NCBI GenBank assembly: GCA_964426945.1
Contig: CAYRSS010000019.1
Span: 6,113 to 70,112, forward strand
Source of the DNA: CAYRSS01 sp964426945
GTDB lineage: Bacteria; Planctomycetota; Phycisphaerae; UBA1845
DNA length: 64,000 nt
Direction: 5' to 3'
Part shown: positions 51,614 to 60,294 of the stretch, piece after piece
How the letters are laid out: each line of letters opens with the position of its first letter
Position numbering within the stretch: position 1 is the first letter of the stretch
Position numbers and translations under genes: made by a program
The notes under the pieces: generated by a model
Databases searched by the model: none
The model's input: only the letters and a program-made list of their open reading frames with translations
Told to the model about the DNA's origin: nothing

Positions 51614-52762
51614 CTACCGTCGCGATCGGCCGAGGGGCTTGGGCCACGTGTCGTTGTGGAAACGGCCGTTCTTCGCGATCTCCTTGCCGTCGACCTCGAT
51701 GCGGCCGCCCTTGCGGAGGTCGCAGACCATGTCCCAGTGCAGGGCCGACTGGTTCTTGCCGCCGCTTTCGGGATAGGCCGCGCCGAGGGCCGCGTGGAAC
51801 GTGCCGCCGATCTTCTCGTCGAAGAGCGTGTTGCGCGTGAACGTCTTGATGGCGTAGTTTGTGCCGATGGCGATCTCGCCCAGCGTGCGGCTGCCCGCGT
51901 CCTGATCGAGCATCTCGAAGAGGAACGCCTCGCCCTTGCTCGCGCTGGCCTCGACCACCTTGCCGCCGCGGAAGCGCAGGAACACGTCGGTCACCTCGTG
52001 ACCCTGGAACACGGCCGGGAAGGTGTAGCGGACCTCGCCTTCGGTTGCGGTCTCGATCGGACCGGTGAAGACCTCGCCGTCGGGGAAGTTGTTCTTGCCC
52101 TCGCAGTTGATCCACGTGCGCCCCGCGATCCCAAGCCGCAGGTCCGTGCCGGGGGCGACGAAGCGCAGTTCCTTCGCCTTGTTCAGGAAATCGCACAGCC
52201 GCTTCTGGGCGACGCCGATCTTCTGCCACGCCTTGCCCGGCTCGCGCAGATGGAGCAGCCCGGCGCGGAAGACAAAGTCCGCGTAGTCGGAGAGCGACAT
52301 TTCCGCGTCCTGCGCGCAGGCGTGGCACGGATACTGCGTGCCGACCCAGCGGAACTTATCCGCGCCGGTGAGGCTGGAGCGCTTCATGAACAGCTCCAGC
52401 GCGGGGCGCCGGGCCTTGCTGATCAGCGCCTGCCTCGCAGGCTCGACGCGGCTCATGGCCTTGGTGTTGTCCTCGGCGAGCACGGAGATCATGCCGTTGG
52501 CGATCTCCATGTCCTGCACGTGGCCGGGATAGAAGTAGGAAAGCTGGTCGTTGCTGCCGAACTTGCAGAGGTCCTCTTCGACCTGAGGGATGCGCAGCCG
52601 GAGCACCGGGTTCCCTCCGGCGCGCAGCACCTCGCGACAGCACGCCGCCAGCAACGGCTCCGACACCGTCGGCCCGCGAACGATCACCACATCACCCCGC
52701 CGGACCTGCACCGCGTAGTTCACGAGCACTTCGGCCAGCTTGTCTAGACGTTGATCACGCAT
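51614..52762 (-). CDS. M29-family metallo-aminopeptidase
   Basis: 382 residues from ATG 52762. The M29 (AmpS/AmpT) signature at the C terminus is present: LGEIAIGTNYAIKTFTRN, KIGGTFHAALGAAYPES, GGKNQSALHWDMVCDLR, which include metal-ligand Glu, His and Asp. The N-terminal domain (LDKLAEVLVNYAVQVRRGDV) is also typical. It removes N-terminal residues from peptides and is metal dependent. Cytoplasmic; no signal peptide. Confidence 0.9.
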   Translation of the reverse strand: MRDQRLDKLAEVLVNYAVQVRRGDVVIVRGPTVSEPLLAACCREVLRAGGNPVLRLRIPQVEEDLCKFGSNDQLSYFYPGHVQDMEIANGMISVLAEDNTKAMSRVEPARQALISKARRPALELFMKRSSLTGADKFRWVGTQYPCHACAQDAEMSLSDYADFVFRAGLLHLREPGKAWQKIGVAQKRLCDFLNKAKELRFVAPGTDLRLGIAGRTWINCEGKNNFPDGEVFTGPIETATEGEVRYTFPAVFQGHEVTDVFLRFRGGKVVEASASKGEAFLFEMLDQDAGSRTLGEIAIGTNYAIKTFTRNTLFDEKIGGTFHAALGAAYPESGGKNQSALHWDMVCDLRKGGRIEVDGKEIAKNGRFHNDTWPKPLGRSRR

Positions 52763-52794
52763 GCTTTGACTCCGGAGCAACCAGCAAGAAAGGC

Positions 52795-53113
52795 AACCGC
52801 AGAGGTCGCTGAGGGCGGACGCGGAGAACACGGAGACGCGCCACCAAGTTCAACTCACCGCAGACCTGCCGGACAGATGCGCTAATAAACTGGCGCCGAA
52901 TTGGGTCGGCGCTGATGACCCGTCCCCAGTCGCCCCCGGTGGTCGCACCGCCGCGCACCCGCAGCGTCTCCCCCATTCTGCGTCCACTCTCAGCGATCTC
53001 TGCGGTTGATCTGTTTCTCCCCCTACACGCTCGCGGCCGTTCGCGCTCACCCGACTGCCGAGGCGTCTCCCCCATCTCTGCGTCCGCTTCTCAGCGACCT
53101 CTGCGGTTAATCT
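52795..53113. repeat. Cluster of ctctgcgtcc-type intergenic repeats (one inverted and two direct copies)
   Basis: A perfect 19-base inverted pair, aaccgcagaggtcgctgag (52795-52813) with its complement at 53091-53109. Two direct copies begin at 52964 and 53064 (gcgtctcccccat, tgcgtcc, ctcagcga, ctctgcggtt), exactly 100 bases apart. The cluster fills the gap between the aminopeptidase start and the purQ stop and is related to the repeats at 8.9-9.1 and 59.95 kb. Confidence 0.75.
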
Positions 53114-53115
53114 CC

Positions 53116-53898
53116 TCACCCCCAGTGTCGCACCGCGTTCTGAAAAAGGCGGAGCCCGTCCGGGTCGCCCTCGGCCGTGCGCCGCGTCCAGAGGGGATGC
53201 TGCGTGTGGTCGAAGTGGCGGTCGGGGTGGGGCATCAGGCCGAAGACCCGGCCGGTGTCGTCGCAGAGGCCCGCGATACCGTCGACGCTGCCGTTGGGGT
53301 TGGCGGGGTATTGATCGGTCCGGCCATCCGCGTCGACGTAGCGCAGGGCGACAAACCCGCCGCTGCGCAGATCGTTCAGCGTGGCGTCGTCGCGGACGAT
53401 GACCTTGCCCTCGCCGTGTTCGACGGGCATCTCGAGCGTCGCGCCGGGTGTCAGGAACGCGCAGCGGACGGTGGTCACCCGCATCGTCACCCACCGGGCC
53501 TCGAAGTGGGCCGAGTCGTTGTACGTCACCGTGACGCGGCCGGTGCCGACCTTCGGCCCGGGCAGGAAGCCAGTCTTCACGAGCGCCTGAAAGCCGTTGC
53601 AGATGCCGATGATGCCGCCGCCGCGATCGACGTGGCGGCGCAGGGCGTCGGACAGTTCATGCGTGATCCGCTGGGCCAGTACCACCCCGGCCGCGATGTC
53701 ATCGCCGTAGGAGAAGCCGCCGGGAATGCACACCACGGCGTAGTCCTCGATCATCCGAGGGTTTTCCGCAAGGCGGTTGATGTGCACGAGATCGGGCTTC
53801 GCCCCGGCCAGCCGCCAGGCATGCACGGCCTCCTCGTCGCAGTTAATGCCGGCGGCGCGGAGGACGAGGACGGGGACGGTCTTGGTGGTCGTGGTCAT
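53116..53898 (-). CDS. purQ: Phosphoribosylformylglycinamidine synthase glutaminase subunit
   Basis: 260 residues from ATG 53898. The glutaminase Cys motif is IIGICNGFQALVKTGFLPG, and VCIPGGFSYGDDIAAG and LMPHPDRHFDH complete the triad regions. It supplies ammonia to PurL in step four of purine synthesis. Its start overlaps the purL stop (ATGA), so the pair is translationally coupled. Confidence 0.95.
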   Translation of the reverse strand: MTTTTKTVPVLVLRAAGINCDEEAVHAWRLAGAKPDLVHINRLAENPRMIEDYAVVCIPGGFSYGDDIAAGVVLAQRITHELSDALRRHVDRGGGIIGICNGFQALVKTGFLPGPKVGTGRVTVTYNDSAHFEARWVTMRVTTVRCAFLTPGATLEMPVEHGEGKVIVRDDATLNDLRSGGFVALRYVDADGRTDQYPANPNGSVDGIAGLCDDTGRVFGLMPHPDRHFDHTQHPLWTRRTAEGDPDGLRLFQNAVRHWG

Positions 53899-56800
53899 CG
53901 GTGTGCCCCTCCGTCCGCAAGCGGCAACCGCCAGGCGGCGGCGAGGTCAGCGACCTCAGCGCGGATCAGGTTCATGTCCCACCGGTACAAGTTCAGAACT
54001 GGCTGGGCCTCGACTCGGCCGATGACCGTCACATCCAGCGCCTTCGCAATGTCGGCGGGCATCTCCACGACATAGGTGCCGAGCACGGGCGTGAAGATTG
54101 AGGCAGGGTAGGAAGCCCGCTTCTTGGAGTCGCGCAGGCGCTCGGGATCGAACAGTACGGCGGGATCTCGTTCTCCCTCCAACCACTTGCGAGTAAATTC
54201 CTGCGTTTCAAGTTTCGCGTCTGTGTTTGAATCCCCCAGGAACGGCCCGTCGAGTTCGCGGGCCAGGCTTTCATCCATCGAGCCATCGGGGCGACGCTGG
54301 AGCGGCGGCCGGTCCTGCTGATGGAACCAGTCCAGATTAATCGTGGCCCCGAGGTTAGACGCGATGCACATTTCAGCGACAGCGACAGCGAGTCCGCCGT
54401 CGCTGATGTCATGCGCGGCGCAGATTTTCCCTTCATCAATCCACTTGGCGACAGCGTGATGCCCGAGCTTAAGTGTGGCAAGATCGCCAGCAACGATTCT
54501 ACACGGGCCGACGAGCGCCAAGACGTGCCCAGGCGACTTGAGGTCCATCGTTGTTACGCGGCTAACGTCGGCTATGTGGCCCAATGCGCTGATCATCAGC
54601 GTACCGGGAATCGTGATTCGTTCCGGAAGACCCAACCCTGCGGCATCGGCCGCATTCTGCGTGAACTCGTTATTCAGCGAGTCTTTGCCGGATATGAACG
54701 GCAGACCGTAGGCAATGGCGGCATCCGTCGCACCCTTGCACGCTCGCACAAGCGCCCCCATTGCCACGGCGGAATCGACTTTGCCCCAGCAGAAATTGTC
54801 CAGAATCGCCACGCGATCGGGATTGGCGCCGACGGAAATGACGTTGCGAAGCGCCTCATCCACCGCAGCAACAGCCATTTCGTACGGATCGGTATCCGCC
54901 ATCGACGGACACATGCCGCAGCCGATCGCGATCGCGGCCGACTGCTCATAGAGCGGGCGCAGAACGGCCGCATCGGACGGACCCGATCCGATGCCGGTCA
55001 GTGGCTTGACGACGCTGCGCCCTTGCACTTCATGATCGTACTGACGAATCACCCATTCCTTGGAGGCGATGTTCAGCGAGCCGAGCAGTTCAATGAGCTT
55101 CGGCGTGAGGTAGCCGACGTCTCTCGTCCGTGCTCGCTTGAGTTCGCCGGCTATGGTCAGCTGCGCGGCGAGACTCAGCCGCTCGTTCTCAGCAATGGGA
55201 CGGGGGGACTCGCTCATCCAAGAGGCGTACCGATGTTGTTCCGCGGCCCGCTCGCGCCCCACCTCGTCGCTATCCTTAGCCGCACTCCACGTCGCCTTCC
55301 GCACCGTCTTCGGCAGCCCGTGATGCAGAAACTCCATATCGAGCTGTCCGACCACCGTTCCGCGGTAGCGCACCGTCAGCACGCCGTCATCCGCGAACGT
55401 CCCGATCACCGTCGCCTCGACGTCTTCCTCCGCGAAGATACGCAGAAACGCGTCGAGGCGATCCGGCGGCACGGCGAAGACCATCCGCTCCTGCGCCTCG
55501 CTGATCCAGATTTCGTCGTAGCGCAGGCCCGCGTACTTCAGCGGCACGGTTTCCAGATCGACGACCGCGCCGAGTTTCTCGCCCATCTCGCCGACGGCGC
55601 TGCTCAGGCCGCCCGCGCCGCAGTCGGTCACCGCCGAGTAGAGACAGCCGCCCTCCGCGTCGCGGGCGCGAAGCTGGGCGTCGAGCACTTTCTTCTGCAC
55701 GAGGGCGTTGCCGATCTGCACCGCGTGCGAAAACTCGTCGGCGTGGGTATCAGTCAGCTCGGCCGAGGAGAACGTCGCCCCGTGGATGCCGTCGCGGCCG
55801 GTGCGGCCGCCGGCGACGACGATGCGGTCGCCCGTGCGCGGCGCCTTGGCGATGAACTTCCGCGGGATCAGCCCCACACAGCCGCAGAACACCAGCGGGT
55901 TCGCGAGATAGCGATTGTCGAAGTAGATCGCCCCGTTGACCGTGGGGATGCCCATGCGATTGCCGTAATCGCGCACGCCGCGGACCACGCCCTTGAGCAC
56001 CCGCCGCGGATGCAGCACGCCTTCGGGCAGGCGGTCGTCCGGATAGTCGGGCGGGGCGAGGCAGAACACGTCGGTCGAGGCGATCGGCTTGGCCCCCAGC
56101 CCGCAGCCCATGACGTCGCGGATGCACCCGCCGACGCCGGTGGCCGATCCGCCGTAGGGCTCGATGGCCGAGGGGTGGTTGTGCGTCTCGCACTTGAAGG
56201 CGATGCCCCACTCGTCGTCGAACGCCACGACGCCGGCGTTGTCCACGAACACCGACAGGCACCAGTCGCGGTTGAGCGTCCGCGTGGCCTTGGCGATCGT
56301 GTCGGCCAGCAGGTTGTCGAACCGCACCTTCACCTGACCGGGCTTGCCGAAGTCGTCGCCTTCGTACTCGACCGCGCTCTTGAGCGTCTTGTGCACGCAA
56401 TGTTCCGACCACGTCTGGGCGAGCGTTTCGAGCTCCAGATCGGTCGGGTCGCGATCGAGCTTCGCGAAGTGGTCGCGAACGGCGTGCATCTCTTCGAGCG
56501 ACAGGAACAGGTGCGCCTGCCGCGAGAGCTTCGCCAGTTCGTCGTCGCTGAGCCCGCGCAGCGTCACCGTCCGCAGCGTGAAACCCTTGTCGGGCGGGGT
56601 GGGGAACGACTCGGGCAGCTTGTCGGTCCGGCCGAGGCCCTGGATGAACACGGCCTCAATGCCGGTGTTGGCCAGGACGCGCGTGGCGATCGTCGCCAGC
56701 TCCTCCGCCGTGCGCGCCCCGATCACCTCGTACCTGCGCCCCGTGCGCACGGCCGTCACGCGGTCGGCCCGCTGGCCGAGCAGCCGCCGGGCGGCATCCA

Positions 56801-57149
56801 GCGCGGTAAGCGCGACCGGATCCATCACGCCGGGCAGCGGGTGGACCTCGATGGCGGCGTGACGATCGGCGCGGTGCCCATAGCCCGCAGAAACCTCGAA
56901 CGACTCGGCCACGGCGTCGGCGAAGAGCTCGGCCGCCAGACGACGGGCATCCGCCTCGACGAGCGTACCCTCCAGGAAGTACAGACGGCTGCTGGCGACG
57001 GCCTCGACGTGGTGCAGGCCGAGGGTGAGGATGTCCCCGAGCGCGTCGCGGCCGTGACCGTCGAGGGCCGGTGAGTTGGGCCGAACCCGGATGCAGAATC
57101 GGTGCTGCGAAGCTGGCACTGCGGCGTCCCCGGCGGTGCGGTGCGGCAT
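53895..57149 (-). CDS. purL: Phosphoribosylformylglycinamidine synthase, PurS-PurL fusion
   Basis: 1084 residues from ATG 57149. The N-terminal 170 or so residues (RFCIRVRPNSPALDGHG, LHHVEAVASSRLYFLEG, then a second similar unit) resemble PurS modules. The PurL core follows: TWSEHCVHKTLKSA, FKCETHNHPSAIEPYGGSAT, TDCGAGGLSSAVGEMGEK, ISEAQERMVFAVP, LPFISGKDSLNNEF, CAAHDISDGGLAVAVAEM. The form is longer than small PurL (about 740) and shorter than large PurL (about 1300). GC content falls in roughly 54,050-55,300 (C-terminal half), visibly below the rest of the gene. Confidence 0.9.
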   Translation of the reverse strand: MPHRTAGDAAVPASQHRFCIRVRPNSPALDGHGRDALGDILTLGLHHVEAVASSRLYFLEGTLVEADARRLAAELFADAVAESFEVSAGYGHRADRHAAIEVHPLPGVMDPVALTALDAARRLLGQRADRVTAVRTGRRYEVIGARTAEELATIATRVLANTGIEAVFIQGLGRTDKLPESFPTPPDKGFTLRTVTLRGLSDDELAKLSRQAHLFLSLEEMHAVRDHFAKLDRDPTDLELETLAQTWSEHCVHKTLKSAVEYEGDDFGKPGQVKVRFDNLLADTIAKATRTLNRDWCLSVFVDNAGVVAFDDEWGIAFKCETHNHPSAIEPYGGSATGVGGCIRDVMGCGLGAKPIASTDVFCLAPPDYPDDRLPEGVLHPRRVLKGVVRGVRDYGNRMGIPTVNGAIYFDNRYLANPLVFCGCVGLIPRKFIAKAPRTGDRIVVAGGRTGRDGIHGATFSSAELTDTHADEFSHAVQIGNALVQKKVLDAQLRARDAEGGCLYSAVTDCGAGGLSSAVGEMGEKLGAVVDLETVPLKYAGLRYDEIWISEAQERMVFAVPPDRLDAFLRIFAEEDVEATVIGTFADDGVLTVRYRGTVVGQLDMEFLHHGLPKTVRKATWSAAKDSDEVGRERAAEQHRYASWMSESPRPIAENERLSLAAQLTIAGELKRARTRDVGYLTPKLIELLGSLNIASKEWVIRQYDHEVQGRSVVKPLTGIGSGPSDAAVLRPLYEQSAAIAIGCGMCPSMADTDPYEMAVAAVDEALRNVISVGANPDRVAILDNFCWGKVDSAVAMGALVRACKGATDAAIAYGLPFISGKDSLNNEFTQNAADAAGLGLPERITIPGTLMISALGHIADVSRVTTMDLKSPGHVLALVGPCRIVAGDLATLKLGHHAVAKWIDEGKICAAHDISDGGLAVAVAEMCIASNLGATINLDWFHQQDRPPLQRRPDGSMDESLARELDGPFLGDSNTDAKLETQEFTRKWLEGERDPAVLFDPERLRDSKKRASYPASIFTPVLGTYVVEMPADIAKALDVTVIGRVEAQPVLNLYRWDMNLIRAEVADLAAAWRLPLADGGAHR

Positions 57150-57372
57150 TCTGATCCGACGGGTGTGCCCAGCGCCCGCAGGCAGCCTCGGCGCACACGG
57201 ACCCGTCGAGATCGACAGGATAAATGGTGCGTCACCGCCACGCCAGTGTAGAATCCTGTCCGAGGCGCGGCACGCCCCGATTGGGCGGATCGGCCGGGTC
57301 GGACTACAATGTCCGGCCGGGCCGGCACGCTTGTCACCGTTTGTCGAGCAACCACGCAGGGGAAATCGTCGG
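57150..57372. other. Divergent intergenic region between purL and the FIST gene
   Basis: About 220 bases that must hold promoters for both directions. gtgtagaat (57247-57255) and actacaatgt (57303-57312) contain -10-like words on the plus strand; no strong -35 was found. Confidence 0.35.
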
Positions 57373-58551
57373 ATGCGGTTCGCTTCGTCCGTCACATCGC
57401 AGGCCGTCGCCGCTGACGCCGTGCAGGAGCTCGTCGCGCCGATCGACCGCCGCGTCACCCCCGGCATGGTCGATCTGGTCATGCTCTTCTGCACGCTGCA
57501 CTACGACCGCGAGATCGAGACCATCCTTCGCTCGCTGCAGGAGACCTTCCCGCAGGCGGTGATCATGGGCTGCTCGGCCTGCGGCGCCATCGGCGAGGCG
57601 CGCGAGATCGAGGCGGGGCCGGGCATGGCGATGATCGCCTGCTCCATGCCCGACGCGGCGATCTACCCGTTTCACCTGACCCAGCGCGACCTCGCCGCGT
57701 CGCGCACCCACCATGACTGGGAGCGTCGCGTCGGCGTCTCGCCCGAAGGCTGCAAGGCGTTCCTCGCGTGGGCCGATCCCTTTCGCCTTCAGGTGATGGC
57801 CTTCGTCGACCAGGTGAACCAGTTTTATCCCGGCGCGCCGCTCATCGGCGGCGTCGCCAGCGCCGGCCGCAAGCCTGATCAGAACCTGCTCATCCACAAG
57901 GGGGAGATCGTCCGCGAGGGGGTCGTCGGCGTCGCGCTCTCCGGCGACCTCGAGGTGGGCACGGTCGTTTCGCAGGGCTGCCGCCCCATCGGGCGCCCGT
58001 TCGTCGTGACGCGCGGCAGCAAGAACATCATCGCCGAACTGGGCGGCCACGCCCCGCTTTCACAGCTCGACGCCGTACTCAAGCAGCTCCCCCCCGAGGA
58101 CTTCGAGCTGGCCAAACAGTTCCTGCTTATGGGCCGGGTCATCGACGAGCACCGCTCCGACTTTTCCCGCGGCGATTTTCTCATCCACAGCATCACCGGG
58201 GCCGACCGTGAGACCGGGGCGCTGGCCATCGCCGGTCCCGTGCGCGTCGGCTCGACCGTGCAGTTTCACATTCGCGACGCCGCCACCGCCGACGAGGACC
58301 TGCGAATCGCCCTGACGCCGCACATCGGCACGGAAGTGGCCGGCGCCCTGCTGTGCAGCTGCAACGGCCGCGGCACGCAGATGTGGGCCTCGCCGAACCA
58401 CGACATCGGCACGCTGCACGACATGCTGGGCGAGGTGCCGACGGCGGGGCTCTTCTGCGCCGGCGAGTTCGGCCCCGTCGCCCGCCGCAACTTCATCCAC
58501 GGCTTCACGGCCAGCATCGCCCTGTTTCGCCCGACGGGCGGAGCGGAGTAG
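57373..58551 (+). CDS. FIST N/C-domain sensory protein
   Basis: 392 residues from ATG 57373 with AGGGG upstream. FIST N region: VDLVMLFCTLHYDREIETIL and AVIMGCSACGAIGEAREIE. FIST C region: LLMGRVIDEH, GDFLIHSITGADRETGAL and TAGLFCAGEFGPVARRNFIH, ending with GFTASIALFRP. FIST domains are thought to sense small ligands such as amino acids. No output domain (kinase, GGDEF, methyl-accepting) is fused, so it must work with a partner or alone. Divergent from purL. Confidence 0.88.
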   Translation: MRFASSVTSQAVAADAVQELVAPIDRRVTPGMVDLVMLFCTLHYDREIETILRSLQETFPQAVIMGCSACGAIGEAREIEAGPGMAMIACSMPDAAIYPFHLTQRDLAASRTHHDWERRVGVSPEGCKAFLAWADPFRLQVMAFVDQVNQFYPGAPLIGGVASAGRKPDQNLLIHKGEIVREGVVGVALSGDLEVGTVVSQGCRPIGRPFVVTRGSKNIIAELGGHAPLSQLDAVLKQLPPEDFELAKQFLLMGRVIDEHRSDFSRGDFLIHSITGADRETGALAIAGPVRVGSTVQFHIRDAATADEDLRIALTPHIGTEVAGALLCSCNGRGTQMWASPNHDIGTLHDMLGEVPTAGLFCAGEFGPVARRNFIHGFTASIALFRPTGGAE

Positions 58552-58580
58552 AGAGCAGGCGAGCCGCACACCTGCGAACC

Positions 58581-58608
58581 TGAGATTTGAAATCTGAGAT
58601 TTGAGATG
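58581..58608. repeat. Short AT-rich palindromic repeat, gagatttgaaatctgagatt type
   Basis: tgagatttgaaatctgagat (58581-58600) continues with ttgagatg. It contains a palindrome (agatttgaaatct) and a repeated gagattt word. It stands out as AT-rich against the surrounding GC-rich DNA, just after the FIST gene stop. Confidence 0.6.
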
Positions 58609-58663
58609 AGGGACGGCGCATCCGAACCCCAAGCCCGACCTCGTCGGCCACAGGGGCAGGCAC

Positions 58664-58945
58664 TCAATCGACGAGATCCGGCACGCTGGTACCGCACTCC
58701 GGACACACTTCAGACGTGTTGGCGCGCAGGTTGTAGCCGCAGCGGATGCACATGCGCTCCCATCCGCAGTGCAAGCATAGATGGAGGCTGTTCGGAGCAA
58801 GACGCTGGCCGCAGCGCAGGCATGCGCCGGGCGGAAACGGGCGATCCCGGCGGAACTGGCGCCACATCAGCACCAGGACAACCACGACGGCGATCAACGG
58901 GATGCCGCACATGAAGTAGGCAACGTAAGGAGAGACAACGATCAT
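58664..58945 (-). CDS. Small membrane protein with zinc-ribbon motifs
   Basis: 93 residues from ATG 58945. One membrane helix (YFMCGIPLIAVVVVLVLMWR), then three cysteine pairs: CLRCGQRL, CLHCGWERMCIRCGYNL and CPECGTSV. The C-x2-C-G-Y-N-L-R ... C-P-E-C-G pattern is common in short planctomycete membrane proteins. Longer starts further upstream overlap the end of the next gene and are less likely. Function unknown. Confidence 0.65.
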   Translation of the reverse strand: MIVVSPYVAYFMCGIPLIAVVVVLVLMWRQFRRDRPFPPGACLRCGQRLAPNSLHLCLHCGWERMCIRCGYNLRANTSEVCPECGTSVPDLVD

Positions 58946-59081
58946 GACCGGTCCCAGTGCGGTTTCCAGTTCGCGTCCTTGCTGACGGATGCCCTTTCGC
59001 CCGCCGGCAGTGCCTCTGTGCGAGCCGAATAGCCTGGTTCCTGGAAAGCGCTCGCGAGCGATAGCCATCGCGGCGATACGA

Positions 59082-59756
59082 TCACACCTGCTGCGCGACA
59101 TCATCGCGTCGAGCCAGCGCACGCTGCCAAAGGGACTCAGCGCGATCCGCAATCTGCCGGGCGATCTGCGGATCATCGCCGCAGAGAAACCGGATGGGGT
59201 GATGGTCCTGCTCGCGGTGCACGTGAAGCTCGTAGCCGCGCGAAGCCCCCTGATCCACATCGACCCTGACAAGGCGCTGGACCTCCAACCACGAGGCCAG
59301 CTGACTCCGTTGACGCCTCCGCACGCGGTCGATGCCGGATTCGCAAAGCCAGAAATGCCTGCGGACGCGCCGGTGCAACCAGATGAACAGGACGGACAGA
59401 CCCACCGCCGTCAATCCCACACCGAGAAGCCCGTGACGAGTCGGTCGCACGAGGTGCTCGACAACTCCTCTGGCGATGAGTGCGGTGAAGAAGATCGCTC
59501 CAGCGAGGCTGCCCGAATCGTACCGCGGCGTCGACTCGGTCTGGACGAAGAGATCATCGGCACCGAAGATCGCCCCGCACTCCGGGCAGGCGGTCTCGGG
59601 CGCGATGCCTTGTCGACTGTAGTCACACAGCGGACAAGCCTTGATCGACAGCGATACGACCCGTGCGGGATCATGCCTCGTGGCCATCGCCTTGAAGATG
59701 CGGCCGATCCATCGGAACGGCAGCTCGACCTTGGCGAACCAGCGGTCAATCCACAT
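59082..59756 (-). CDS. Membrane protein with N-terminal zinc ribbon
   Basis: 224 residues from ATG 59756; ATG 59834 would add 26 arginine-rich residues. A CPLCDYS ... CPECGAIFG pair near residue 40-60 resembles the ribbon of the neighbouring protein. Two hydrophobic segments follow (LAGAIFFTALIARGVVEHLV and LLGVGLTAVGLSVLFIWLH). The C-terminal part (LEVQRLVRVDVDQG) has no recognised fold. It is a planctomycete-type membrane protein in tandem with a smaller ribbon protein. Confidence 0.6.
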   Translation of the reverse strand: MWIDRWFAKVELPFRWIGRIFKAMATRHDPARVVSLSIKACPLCDYSRQGIAPETACPECGAIFGADDLFVQTESTPRYDSGSLAGAIFFTALIARGVVEHLVRPTRHGLLGVGLTAVGLSVLFIWLHRRVRRHFWLCESGIDRVRRRQRSQLASWLEVQRLVRVDVDQGASRGYELHVHREQDHHPIRFLCGDDPQIARQIADRAESLWQRALARRDDVAQQV

Positions 59757-60294
59757 GGTTGAACTCGCCGCGCGACGATCCCGGCCGAGGCCCATCACCT
59801 CAAACACCGGCCGCCGGCGCGGCCGCCGCTTCATGCCGGTCCGCTCGCTTCAGCGATGTGCGGACACCGACGTAGGAACCGCCACGGAGTCACACCGTGC
59901 CAGCGATGAGTCCACGGCCCTGATCAGGCGCGCACGCTTCCGACGGCATCTGCCCTCTTCCGCGGTCTCCGCGTCCCCGCGTGAGAATCTTCAAGCGGAG
60001 GACGCAGAGGAAAGACGTCCACACTTTTGCGGCTCACGGTTGCCGCTCGTCGGCGGGCACGCACGTTTGTCACCGTAGCGCCACGTTACACATTTAACAG
60101 GCACACTTCCATCCCTTATGCGTCAGAATGAAGTCGTCCCGGGCGAGTCGGGGCGACGCACGGCGGCCGGTTTCGGCCCTCGCGCGGTGAATGCCGGACC
60201 CCGGCCGAATGGAAGTCGGGAACTTTCCGGGCGGATCGACGTCCAAGAGGGATGAAACTCGCGGGTTCCCTTCTTCGCTTCAGGAGATGCATCC
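59757..60294. other. Intergenic region upstream of the VWA gene
   Basis: About 540 bases without a supported gene. It contains another ctctgcgtcc-type repeat at about 59,953-60,012. Caggagat (60281-60288) near the right end serves as the ribosome binding site of the VWA gene. Confidence 0.5.
59953..60012. repeat. ctctgcgtcc-type inverted repeat
   Basis: Left arm cttccgcggtctccgcgtcc (59954-59973) and right arm gcggaggacgcagaggaaag (59995-60014) are imperfect inverted copies around a short centre. It matches the repeat words at 8.9-9.1 and 52.8-53.1 kb. Confidence 0.55.

Noticed and set aside
54321..57074. 917-residue plus-strand open frame opposite purL
   Set aside because: It is an antisense shadow; the minus strand encodes purL with all family motifs.
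57150..57494. N-terminal extension of purL to 57494
   Set aside because: Sequence before ATG 57149 is compositionally unlike PurS/PurL and enters the divergent promoter region.
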